Source: Dimorphilus gyrociliatus
Lineage: Eukaryota; Annelida; Polychaeta; Dinophilidae
Direction: 5' to 3'
DNA length: 64,000 nt
Assembly: GCA_904063045.1 (NCBI GenBank)
Contig: CAJFCJ010000019.1
Span: 3,230,684 to 3,294,683, forward strand
Shown in pieces: positions 11,316 to 22,388 of this stretch. Every line of letters starts with the position of its first letter. The first letter of the stretch is position 1. The notes under the pieces are model-generated. The model did no database searches. It worked only from the letters and a program-made list of their open reading frames with translations, and was not told the DNA's origin. Made by a program: the position numbers and the translations under genes.

Positions 11316-14300
11316 ATGTCACAAGTTTCAGATGATCGAGATATATTTTTTGTGAGTATTTCGTGTTAAATTTAACATTTCCTGAGCGATAATAAACATA
11401 TATAATATTTCTGAAGGAAGAAGATGATTTAAAATATGAAGAAGAGATTCTTCGGAATCCATATTCTGTCAAATCGTGGCTAAGATATGCAGAATATAAA
11501 AAGGAAGGGCGAAAAGAAGTATTAAACCTAATTTTCGAGAGAGCATTAAAAGAATTGCCTGGCAGCTACAAACTATGGTATAACTATTTGCTAATAAGAA
11601 GAAAGCAGGTTGAACATCTTTTAGCCACTGATCCTGCATTAGATCAAGTTGATAATGTGTTTGAGAGATCCCTAGTTTTCATGCATAAAATGCCCAGAAT
11701 TTGGTTGGAATATTGTAAATTTCTAATGGATCGCGGTCAGATAACAAAAACTCGAAGGACTTTTGACAGAGCCCTCCGTTCTCTTCCTGTAACGCAGCAT
11801 GATCGTATTTGGTCCCTCTACTTAGCATTCGTTCAATCCAATGACGTTCCTGAACTAGCTTGTAGAATATTTCGTCGCTGTTTGAAATTAATGCCCGAAA
11901 AATCAGAAGATTATATAGATTATTTAATATCTGTCGACCGTCTTGATGAAGCTGGACAACTATTAGCAAATATTATCAACGATGAAGACCATGCCTCAGC
12001 CAATGGTAAATCCAAACATCAGTTGTGGAATGACCTTTGCGAGTTAATCTCAAAAAACCCAGGTAAAATTCACTCTCTTAAAGTAGAGCCCATCATCAGA
12101 CAAGGAATTAAAAGGTTTGATTACATTTGCTATTTTTTCAAGTATTAAATGTAGTCTGATAATTTTAGGTATACAGATCAAGTAGGTGTTTTATGGAATT
12201 CTTTAGCGGATTATTATATAAGGAACGGTCATTTTGAGAAGGTAAAAACTGATAAAAGTTTAAAGTAGTTTTAGTACTATTGATTGAAACTTCAGGCTCG
12301 GGACGTATATGAAGAGGCTATCAAGACTGTTAAGACAGTAAGGGATTTCACGCAAGTTTTTGATGTGTATGCTCAGTTTGAGGAAAATATGGCAACTTCA
12401 TCGATGGAGGCTGACGCCGCTGTTGATGATGCTGAAATTGATTTGCGTTTGGCTAGACTTGAATGGCTAATGGAGAGACGTCCTCTATTGCTAAATAGTG
12501 TACTTTTACGTCAGAATCCGCATAATGTTCTTGAGTGGCATAAAAGAATAGAACTTTACGAGGGGAAATCAGTAGAAGTTTGTATATACGTTAGATTGAA
12601 ATGTAAAATGACATTTTTGTTTTGCCAATTAGATAGTAAAAACTTTTACGGAGGCTGTTCAGACAGTAGATCCCAAGTTAGCAACTGGTAAACTATACAC
12701 ATTATGGGTTGAATTCGCAAAATTCTACGAAAAAGCCGATCAAATATCAGATGTACAGTATTTCCATTCTTATCATTGATATTTAATATCATAGCAATTT
12801 TATTTCTACAGGCTCGTAATATCTTCGAAAAATCCATAACTGTAAATTTTAAATATGTTGATGATTTAGCATCGATTTGGTGTGCTTGGGCCGAAATGGA
12901 GTTACGTCATCAGTAAGACTTAAATTGATTAATAATATTAATACGCAATAACATATCTTTCTTATGAAGCAATCCAAACGAAGCTTTAAAATTACTTCAA
13001 AGAGCAACTACGCCACCGAAGAAACGTGTAAATTATCATGATGAGGTAAATTTTTTATTTATATCGAATATTTTTATGCATTAAATATGTTTCATATCAT
13101 CAGACAGAAACAGTGCAAAATCGCCTTCATAAATCCTTAAAACTGTGGAGTTTATATGCTGATTTAGAAGAAAGTTTTGGGACATTTAAGAGATGTAAAG
13201 CAGTTTATGATCGAATCATAGATCTACGAATTGCAACTCCCCAAATCATCATTAACTATGGGCTATATTTAGAAGAAAATAACTATTATGAGTATGCATT
13301 TAAAGCTTATGAGAAAGGGCTAGCACTATTCAAATGGCCTAACGTTTTTGATATATGGAACACCTACCTCACGAAATTCATTAATAGATATGTAAGTCAG
13401 TTAATTTTAACCCTTTTATAATAATTATAAGCATAATATTCTCAGGGAGGAAAGAAATTAGAAAGGGCTAGAGATTTATTTGAACAATGTTTAGAATATT
13501 GCCCACCAAAATTTGCTAAATGCTTCTATTTACTCTACTCCAAACTGGAAGAAAATCACGGCTTGGCTAGACATGCCATGGCAATTTATGATAGGGCGTG
13601 CACTGCAGTTCTTCCTGAAGAGCAACCTGAAGTAAACAAACAATTAGCTTTTAATTATATACATAAATAACTTTCTTTTCCTAGATGTTCAATATATACA
13701 TCCGGCGGGCGGCTGAAATATATGGAGTTTCTCATACGAGAAGCATATACGAAAAAGCGATTGATGTCTTAACCGATAAGGACGCACGGGAGTTTAGCCT
13801 CAAATTTGCTGATTTAGAACGAAAACTTGGGGAAATAGATAGAGCTAGAGCAATTTATGCACATGCATCGCAAATGTGTGATCCAAGGGTACTTAAACAT
13901 TTATATAAGAATATGTTTATATCTAATGGCGTATTACTACTCTTTTCAGATTACTCTTAAATTTTGGAAAACTTGGAAGGAATTTGAAATCAAGCATGGA
14001 AACGAAGATACGGTTCGTGAAATGCTTCGAGTTAAAAGAAGTGTACAAGCTACTTATAACACTCAAGTGAATTTTATGTCATCTCAAATTTCCTCCGTCA
14101 ACCAAAACGAAGATGATGACGAAGAAGATGAAATGAGAAAATTAGAGAAAAGAGCAAGGGAATTGGCAGAGGAAGAGGTGAAGTCTCAGACAAAAGAAAA
14201 AAATATCAACTTTATTTCAAGTGAGGAAAACCCGAAAAAAGTTGAAGAGAAAAATCCCGAAGAATTAGATATTGATTGGTCAGATGACGACGACGAAGCA

Positions 14301-14393
14301 ACTGAAAGCTCAAAGGTAACAGTGGAAAAGCAATTTATTCCGGATGAAGTATATGGTGGCTTGAAAAAAGACATTGACGAAACGATAGTTTAA
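11316..14393 (+). CDS. XAB2: XAB2 / SYF1, spliceosomal HAT-repeat protein
   Basis: Eleven exons: 11316-11351, 11417-12114, 12169-12241, 12296-12577, 12633-12752, 12812-12912, 12970-13045, 13104-13391, 13446-13631, 13685-13888 and 13950-14393. They give 835 aa, against 855 in human. The protein is a string of half-a-TPR (HAT) repeats from about residue 15 to 700. It tracks the human sequence closely: FMHKMPR, RRPLLLNSVLLRQNPH, TPQIIINYG, RRAAEIYGV and QATYNTQVNFM. The C-terminus is acidic (IDWSDDDDEA). Known role: scaffold of the NineTeen/IBC complex in the spliceosome, also linked to transcription-coupled repair. The first coding exon is only 36 nt (MSQVSDDRDIFF) and the next begins EEDDLKYEEEI, matching the family's N-terminus. 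That supports this start. Confidence 0.96.
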
Positions 14394-14653
14394 AGCGCGA
14401 ACCTAAGCACTTTTAGAGAAAACCTAAAAGTTGGCAAAAATCAGTTTTGTTTACCTGATCAAATATATATTTTTTTGTTTAATATTTTAATCGAATGTTG
14501 TTTTATATGAAATTTCAATTACTCTTTTTGTTTTGATAATCAGTACAATTGTACGAGGTATCGAGTTCTTAAAATTTTTGCAAACTTTTTATGAAAAAGT
14601 ATTTTATTTCACAAACTACTTCTTTTTTCAGTCAAAAAGTTAGTAGGAAAATC
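14394..14653. other. spacer downstream of XAB2
   Basis: AT-rich sequence between XAB2 and the phospholipase B-like relic. No open frame worth calling; probably 3' UTR. Confidence 0.4.
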
Positions 14654-14720
14654 TTCAAGTATTGCAGTTCAGGAAAATTGGCTCAAGTTAGTTCCTAAAA
14701 TAAGACCGTTAACAGCAAAG
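14654..14720 (-). pseudogene. relic of a phospholipase B-like gene 3' end
   Basis: These 67 bp align without gaps to 14874-14940, inside the last exon of the intact gene just upstream. By my count roughly 50 of 67 bases agree. On the minus strand the relic still reads LGTNLSQFS, a stop, then TAIL, against LGTNLKPFSWTGIF in the intact gene; the Trp codon has become TGA. It looks like the last trace of a tandem second copy. Nothing recognisable extends on either side. Confidence 0.65.
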
Positions 14721-14798
14721 TGCATTAAGATAAAACTTGGTAGACAAATTTAATAGTTAGATAAAACGAACATGGTTTCAAAAACTCTTTTCTAGCAG

Positions 14799-16470
14799 CT
14801 AGACGGTAAGTTTTGGTTTCATCTCAACCCAATCGAAATTATAGGTTGTTGGTAAACCGAAATGAGCCTCTTTTTCAAATATTCCAGTCCAGGAAAAGGG
14901 TTTCAAGTTGGTTCCTAAAGTTGGACCACTAATAGCAATGGAACGTCGACTGAGTGCGGAGGAATAGTCCGTAATTTTCGTATCATAGCATCCTTTTGAT
15001 TCAGGTTTTTTTGCATTCAAATCTCCTCGACAACAGATAGTATTGCAGGGGTTTCCATCAGAGTATTCATCTACTTTGTAATTATTATAACGCATTATTC
15101 TCTTCATATCATCAAAAGTTTTGACAGATCCTTGATCACGACGGAAAATTTTTGCTCTTGGTGCTAATTGATAAGAAAAATTAATTCCAAATTTTTTAAC
15201 AGCCAGTGAGTATCCACTTTTCTCATAAATATCTTCATAAAACGGTACGTTATACGAAGGCCAATAGCCAGCTCTAAGGATATCAGTTTGATCAGCGTAT
15301 TTAACAATTCCTGGTAATTGTTCTATAACATATAGGGCACCATCTTCAACACCAGTTTTTAACTTTATACGATTCAAATCAATGACCATATATTGATTGT
15401 TATATGTCCCAGAATTATATTTTGCATACATTTTTGACCATTCAAGTCCATTATGGGCCAACATATTAGCCAATCGAACTCTGTGCCATGCCAAAAGACT
15501 TTTCTCGCTTACTTTATCATAAATAGTGGTATTAAACACCATATTTGTTGTCTGTAGCATAACTAATCCATTCTGCATTATGTAAAAATCGTCAAGTGAT
15601 TCCAAATATCCTGGATAACTTGAAAAAGAAAGACTTTTAGAAGCAACGTTTTTGCCCGATAAATTAAAATCGTAATGCTTATAAATTCTGTAACTGTTGG
15701 AATAGGTAAACCAGCTTGAATGAGACATGAATATATTTTCAAAACCAGGTAGTAATTTAATCAAAGCAGAGCACATTCCTCTTCCATTTACATATTCCAT
15801 AAATTCTTCATATTTCATCTTGTTAATATCTATACGCGTTTTTGGTGCAACAGCGTGCGAAATATCTATAAGATCGCCAGCTGCATTCAACATTTGGACG
15901 ACAAAGTAGTCATTTGGCAATGATTTATCAGTTTCAGCAACTTTCTGATATCCTGCCTGAAGACCGTCATATTGTGCAAATATATTTTGGACATGACGCC
16001 AATATTCATCAAATCCGGAAGCAACAGAAATTTGTTTTCTAATCCATTTTTCTTGTTTATTTAAAAACTCTTTAGTTTTTTTCTCCACTTCCGGAAAACC
16101 TTTGAAAAAATATGGCCAAACATTCCTGTACGCATCAGCCATACTCCTGAAAAATTGAATATTTAGCAAAGTTATAGATGGATTCCAAAGGTTTTTACTT
16201 TGCTGTCAAAATTCCTTCCAGGTATCCGGCTGCAAACATTAATTGTTTATCCGAGCATGGCTCTTTAGAATAACCAGCTTTAATTTCCAAGGTACCCCAC
16301 CCATTTGTTAAAATAGTATTGTTATAAGAGCCAAAAGCACAGGAATCAGATTTTCTAATACTATCGGAAAATATTTTATTGTCCCGAAAACTGACGCTAC
16401 CCTCCAGATATGTTGACCCAACCTCAAGGAAATTTAATGAAAACCACAAAAAAATGTATAGGAGTTTCAT
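14799..16470 (-). CDS. PLBD: phospholipase B-like lysosomal/secreted protein
   Basis: Two exons, 16199-16470 and 14799-16146, give 539 aa. Residues 1-19 (MKLLYIFLWFSLNFLEVGS) form a signal peptide. The product belongs to the PLBD/LAMA-like family of N-terminal nucleophile hydrolases. The stretch GRGMCSALIKLLPG carries the Cys that in this family becomes the N-terminal nucleophile after self-cleavage. It is followed by HSSWFTY, in place of the family's HNTW motif, and a conserved C-terminus HFGLPTTYNFDW. The family is lysosomal; phospholipase activity is reported for PLBD1, while the substrate of others is unsettled. I cannot tell PLBD1 from PLBD2. A decayed fragment of a second copy lies 80 bp downstream. 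The gene is divergent from the tolloid-like gene. Confidence 0.92.
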
Positions 16471-17346
16471 TGTCTTTACTGAAATCCAAAATGGCTTCCG
16501 ATGTAAACAAAATTTTTCTCCGGAGATATTCTGATAAGAATGATATAATTGAATTGATAATTTAAGTAAACTCCTATATCCTTAGGTTTCTTATCATTCT
16601 ATAAAGAAATTTTGTACGAACATGAACTTGATTATGATTTTCGTACCGGCAACGTACGGAAGTAAATGTTATATTTCATTCATCTTTACAATGCTATTAC
16701 CCTTTCAAGCTTGTGGAAGGGCTTTACAGTCATTCTTTTCAATTTTTTAGTAAAAATATTCAGCGTAATTTTACCAAATGGAAAATGAATTAGCTATGTT
16801 ACAAGTAACAAATTTAATGCTCAATTAATTAGGTCAATAAGAAGAAATCTTTTGGGCAAAGCATAAAATTCACTAACTAGCATAATGACCCGTAATGAAC
16901 ATTAATGATATAAATATATGGAAAATTAACTGACAAATTCACAAGTGATGTTGAAATAGATATCTCCACTTGATAGACCAATCAGAGTTTTAATGACAAG
17001 ACAGAAATTCGACAGAAATATAATATAGCTGATATTTAAAGCAGACAGAAAAACGCTCGTTTTAAGATCTGAAACGACATCTTCAGAATCAAAGTATTGC
17101 ATAAATTTCCTTCAATACGATGAAAATTGTATTGCATTTAGAGAGACTAAGTTGAAACTCTTTCCATTCATAAGTTCATTTAGAAGACACAATATATTTC
17201 CATAATTATTTCAATTTTAAAAGAATAAATTGGTTAAAAAGTATCTAATACATTTTACAAACATATTTATATTATTTATATATAGATAGGCGGCGTTACC
17301 CGCTCTAGAAGTCTTTACAGCGTTCACTTTAGTTTATATTATAAGA
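16471..17346. other. divergent upstream region, PLBD-like and tolloid-like genes
   Basis: 876 bp, AT-rich, between two start codons that point apart. It must contain both promoters and 5' UTRs. I see no open frame, repeat or clear factor site beyond A/T tracts. Confidence 0.4.
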
Positions 17347-20300
17347 ATGCCAACTCAAATCTTTGTCTGCTTTGTAATTGTAATATTCACAGGTACAAAT
17401 TAGGAAATAGCTTGTTATATTATTTAACTAAAATTAGTAACCATTGCTTATTAGCATCCGTAAATACGGAACCTTCGACGCATGTAAGTATTAACGAATT
17501 CTCTACAAACTATAGGATGATAGCAAGAAACTGGATATACTTTTTTTAGTTTACCACACAATGTCTAATTGTGTTTCTGCATAATGGTTTCTTGCTGAAT
17601 TTTTAACGACAGATAAATATTAAACAGACTAAACAGTTCAACGAGCGTTATCGACGGGCAGCCATCTCGAATAAAGACAAATTATGGCCTAATGCTACTA
17701 TACCCTATCTATTTTCGAATAATATTTCAGCTAAAACCAAACAAAATGTTTTGTCGGCTATGAGCCACTGGGAATCAGCAACATGTATAAGATTCAAGCG
17801 AAGGGTTAATGAAAAAGATTTCGTTCTAATTGTCGGTGAGGGAAATTGCGGTTGCTGCTCGCTTGTCGGTAGAATCGGAGATGTTCAATTAATAACGATG
17901 AGCGATTATTGCGCTGTATTTGGAGTGGCAGTACATGAATTAGGACATACAATTGGCTTTTGGCATGAACATTCTAGGTTTAGATGTAATTTGGATAAAA
18001 AAAGAATATTATTAATGAATTTGTTCTATAAACAGACCAGACAGAGACAATTACATAAAAGTTTTAAAGCAAAATATCATCTCGTCTAAAATAGACAATT
18101 TTAAAAAAAAGTCAAGATTAAACATTAATTCCTTGGGTGAAAAATATGACTACAATTCAATTATGCATTATCGACTTTCCACATTCTCAAAGAATGGAAA
18201 AAATACTCTTCGTCAACTATTTAAAAATGTTTCAGCCGACGATATAGGACAACGGGAACGGTTAAGCGAAGGAGATATAAGGCAAACAATGTTGCTATAT
18301 AATTGTAGTAAGCTATTTGTTTATTCTTTAGATGTTTAACGAAGTCTTGTATATTTAAAAAGAGAGTCATTGTCATAGGGAGTTCAATAGTTTGACTAGT
18401 CCGTATGGTAATTTTTCGTCATACGGTTATCCGGGAAAATATCCAACAAATTATAATTGCACGTGGCATTTTATTGTATCTTCAGAAGGTTTGTAATAAA
18501 AGTAACTTTGTTTTTGACTAGAATCTCAGTTTATTTTGTTTTTAATTGCCACCATAGAGATATTGTCTATTGATTTAAATTCCTTTGAAACTGAGTATAC
18601 ATCTAATTGTTCTTTTGATTATCTCGAAATTCGTAAAGGTAGTTAGCTTTTATTCTCCAATTTTTAAACTATTTATTAATTCAATTAGAGAGTGAACATA
18701 GCAAGAAAGTGTTTTTGAAATTATGTGGTAAAGGCAGCGTTGGATCAATAAGAGCAAAAAATTCTCTTTTCATAAAATTCGTAAGTGATAAAACTAATGC
18801 GTTTAAAGGTTTTTATGCTAAATTTCAGTATTATGGTAAGGATTAAGTTTTTTAAGTTTAGCAAACAATACTACCGCTTTTCATTTACAGATATGAAAAC
18901 TCAGTCGAATGACCAACAATTAGTATCTTTTCAACAAAACTTTACCTACTCAGCAGGTTGTCGTCATCGTTTACAATATACTAAAGGTAAAATTCGAACA
19001 CCACTTATTCCTTATATACCAAAGAGACGATACACCTGTTCTTGGCTAATAATTGGTGGTATGTAGTCAAAATTGATGCCATTGAATAGTTAAATTATCC
19101 CCCCTTCATCTATACTTAGACAAATATAGCACACATATAGTACTGCATGGTACAATAACAAATTATAAAGGTAAAAATTGCTTGGGAAAAATTTATACCT
19201 TTATGCCAAAAAAACGAAAATATAAAAGAATATCTTACGATTGTGTTGAAAATCTAATTCTCCAGTTTAATTCATCACGTTTATTGATAAAATGGGATAA
19301 TAATAAACATCAGCAATATTCAATACGTTATTTTATCGGTAACCTAACAAAATGATTATATATTCAAACTAAAATTTCTACCTTTGCCAGATGAAAATGA
19401 ATGTAAGAATGGGAAACACAATTGCAGTCACAACTGCCATAATACATTGAAGGGCTTCAGGTGTTCTTGTAGATTAGGACATCTATTGCAGGCAGATAAA
19501 ACGTCCTGTATTGAGAAGCGAAGAGAAGTCGTTTCAAAATGTCAGTCTGTTTTGGAAGGGGAAAGAGGAGCTATCAATATTCATAAAACTGGCAAATGTT
19601 CAATTCATATTATTACAGGACGATATTTAAATAAGATAATAATGAAACTTGCTGTCCGAGGATATCTTGTTCCAAATAAGACAAGCTGCTCCTTTCAAAA
19701 TATTCTTTTAGTTCATTCGGCTTATGAATCACAGAAAAAAGTGAGTAGCATTGGATATGATTTCAATATCACAAAATTTACATTTCAAGTCTCACACGAA
19801 AATCGTATGCCTATCTCGTAAAAAACTTAATTTTATAACTATATCAACATCGACTGGATATATGAGATTACTATATGCTGGGAACTTGACGATCCAACTA
19901 AATGTTACCTATCTCGCATATAAAGATACCGGTAAGCTGATAAAATAAATACTGAGCAAATACACCTCTCTCTTTACAGGAAGAAAATGCTTCCATCGCT
20001 TGAAAGTTACATCCAAGAAACATATTTTACGCAGCCCTAACTATCCCTCCTATTATCAACCTTTCACAAGATGTATATGGAGACTATCAGCTAAAAGGAA
20101 TGAACAAATTCGTTTTCGATTTCGAAAAATTCATATTGAACCGACAATCGATTGTAATTTCGACTTTGTTAGTTTAACACATGCTAAGTTGACGAAAGGC
20201 GACCGTGCATTAGCAAAAGTGTGCGGATATAAACCACCAATAAAGTTGTTTGCCAGTAAAGGTATGCGCTAATTTACTTTTTAATGATTTAGTTATTGTA

Positions 20301-20415
20301 GATCTTTTTAGGCCGAAAACTATGGCTGATATTGCAAACTGATAGTACAGGAAATGGAAGAGGCTTTGCGGCTGAATATTGGGCAGTCCCTGAAAAAACA
20401 CTAAGACTCAAATGA
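17347..20415 (+). CDS. tolloid/BMP1-like astacin metalloprotease with CUB and EGF domains
   Basis: Fourteen exons: 17347-17392, 17455-17483, 17613-17977, 18036-18307, 18363-18488, 18558-18638, 18689-18780, 18829-18835, 18891-19058, 19120-19338, 19391-19740, 19790-19931, 19980-20261 and 20312-20415; 760 aa. The order is a signal peptide (FVCFVIVIFT), a very short pro-region, and an astacin domain with zinc motif HELGHTIGFWHEHSR and Met-turn YDYNSIMHYR. Then come CUB1, a divergent CUB, one calcium-binding-type EGF (DENECKNGKHNCSHNC), another divergent CUB, and a last CUB (SPNYPSYYQPF). Canonical tolloids have five CUBs and two EGFs, so this is a reduced form. Known family role: extracellular processing of chordin, procollagens and other matrix substrates. 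The exon chain is in frame only if the 7-nt exon 8 is used. Confidence 0.88.
18829..18835 (+). other. 7-nt constitutive microexon of the tolloid-like gene
   Basis: TATTATG, between acceptor aatttcag and donor gtaagg. Upstream exon 7 ends in phase 0 (FIKF) and exon 9 starts in phase 1. Joining 7 to 9 directly gives an immediate TGA, whereas the 7 nt give FIKFYYDMKTQ and keep the CUB frame open. Confidence 0.75.
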
Positions 20416-20567
20416 GATGAAAACCAACCAAATTCTATTAATTTTTAAATAGTTTGGTTATTTCCTTGATTCGTTTGTGATAGATAGAAATACAAAAAAT
20501 TAAATGCGGGATTACTACCCAAAAATCAGGCAACAATTAGCTATATTCATCAAAAACTTTACAAATA
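20416..20567. other. convergent 3' spacer, tolloid-like and MRPL1
   Basis: Only 152 bp separate the two stop codons, so the 3' UTRs are short or overlap. Nothing else is visible. Confidence 0.4.
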
Positions 20568-21702
20568 TTATTTAATTTTTGCGGAAGGTACTGTAAAGTC
20601 TTCAGATAACTTAAATTTTTCTACAGAAGGGGGACAAGTAACATAACTATTCTTCACAAATCGCCAATTAGACGATCTTGATGTTCTTTGACTTTCAAAA
20701 GTATCGATATAATGTTGGAGATTAATTTGCAGGTCCTCAACTGACATATCAAGGGTTCCTATAGGTACAGTGACTTTTCCATTGGCTTCGTTTAGCTTGT
20801 TACTTTCATAGGTGTATCCATACTTATAGAGCAGCAGCATGCCTTCCAAATCAGAGCCTAAGGTGTTAGCCTTTTGGGTCGGATAATGTTCCTTTAAAAA
20901 TTTCCTTATAGGAGAAATGTCAGTCAGCGTATCTGCTGCACAAACTATATGGTCAAAATCTTCATAACGAATCTCCCCTTTTTCGATTCCTGCTATTACA
21001 TTAGTAGATCCAAAAAAAGTAGCTCCATATTTTAAAGCAATTTCCTTGTCTTCTGCAGACTAAAAACAGATTTCGCACAACTAGTATAAAGTAATAACTA
21101 TAGCATACCTTACAAAAAGCAATAATTCGCTTTTTAATCCCTGTGTCAAATCTTTTTGGTAAAAGAATTGTGCCTTTTACTCCAGATAAAAATCTCGTCT
21201 GTAGTAAATGTCATTTTAATTAATTTTTTTTTTAAAAAAAGTTTCACCTTCTTTTTTGTTCGCAAGTCCAAGTCTGCTTCGAGGTAAACGAAAGCCTTTG
21301 GCATATCAAACATGGAAAGCTGCATCATTTGGCGATGATTGTCAATTGACTCCGACAAAGAATAGATTGGTGTAGCATAAAATTTATGTAACCATACATT
21401 GTCCGTAGGAAGCCGGGAGCTAAATTCGGTTGTATTACTAATTTCTGAACTATTAACAGTTTGCCTATATAAAACAAAAATTTATAACCAAGCTTCGACT
21501 ATATTATTAGCTATGTACTTTGTTCTACTTCGGCCTGAAGACCATTCTGAGGTTTTTTTACTTTCTGAAGGTTGCTTGTACCTCCGAACTCCTCTATTTT
21601 TCTCTCTCAAAGTAAATTTTAGAGGTCGAATATTCCTTGCAAAATCAGCGACACTAACTCGTGCTATGTAGTTTAAAGTTTTAGATTATTACATGCATAC
21701 AT
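20568..21702 (-). CDS. MRPL1: mitochondrial ribosomal protein L1
   Basis: Five exons: 21693-21702, 21519-21663, 21248-21464, 21109-21198 and 20568-21059; 317 aa against 325 in human. Matches to human MRPL1 include DNVWLHKFYATPIY, YLEADLDLRTKKK, GATFFGSTNVI, LGSDLEGMLLLYKYG and the TLDMS motif, the hallmarks of the L1 fold. The N-terminus is basic (MYASRVSVADFARNIRPLK), as expected of a mitochondrial presequence. The C-terminus (SEDFTVPSAKIK) extends past the L1 core. Known role: stalk protein of the large mitoribosomal subunit. The first coding exon is just 10 nt (ATG TAT GCA T), which is the weakest part of the model. The gene is divergent from CNOT6. Confidence 0.9.
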
Positions 21703-22388
21703 TTTTTGAAATTGAATGTTATGCATTATATTTCGATCGTCACGTGAGTTTCATCTCATTTATCGCTCATTAGTTTATAAAAGATACTACCTGATCGCAT
21801 AAACAACAAGAGTCATTATATGCTTTCGAATACGTATAAGACAAAAGTATCATTAATTTCAGAAACAAAACTTACAATAAATGTTTGACAAAGTCCTTAA
21901 TGATATCATTGCTAAGGTCTTCGTACAATGTTATTCCAAAAAATAGGGTGTCCTGCATTCTAAAATCCATCCGCGTAAAGGAAAGTTCTAGTATAGAAAA
22001 TTATTGGAAAATTTGATACTATTAGTCATATTCGCAAGATTAATCTAACTATTACATTTATTTTTGATTGTTTTTATATAAGCATTTGCAAAGTTTATGC
22101 AAAAATGTTATTATATTTTATAAATTTTCATTCGAAAGTTACTTTATAGTAATCATAAAATGTAAGCATAATGGCGACTTCTTACCGACTGATGTGATCG
22201 AGGACACAAAAGTTTGTCGATCAAACACTTCATGGTCATTTCAATCTAAAATTTATATGCTATTAAAATCAAACACGTCAATAGGTAAATTGCGTATTAA
22301 CTCAGTTTGTAGATATATAAACCGGCTATCTCTTAGAATTATATACCTGTAAAGGTATTTTCATAAAATTTCCTTTCTGCAGTTGTAC
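21703..22388. promoter_or_regulatory. divergent region of MRPL1 and CNOT6
   Basis: Contains TCACGTGA at 21740-21747, 38 bp upstream of the MRPL1 ATG. CNOT6 coding begins right after an acceptor (ctgcag, 22377-22382), so its 5' UTR is spliced from an exon in this region. An ATG at 22171 opens only a short frame (MATSYRLM, then stop) and would be a small upstream ORF. Confidence 0.5.

Noticed and set aside
19741-19789. Apparent frameshift in the tolloid-like gene between two overlapping frames
   Set aside because: A 49-nt intron with donor gtgagt and acceptor tttcaag joins the frames exactly.
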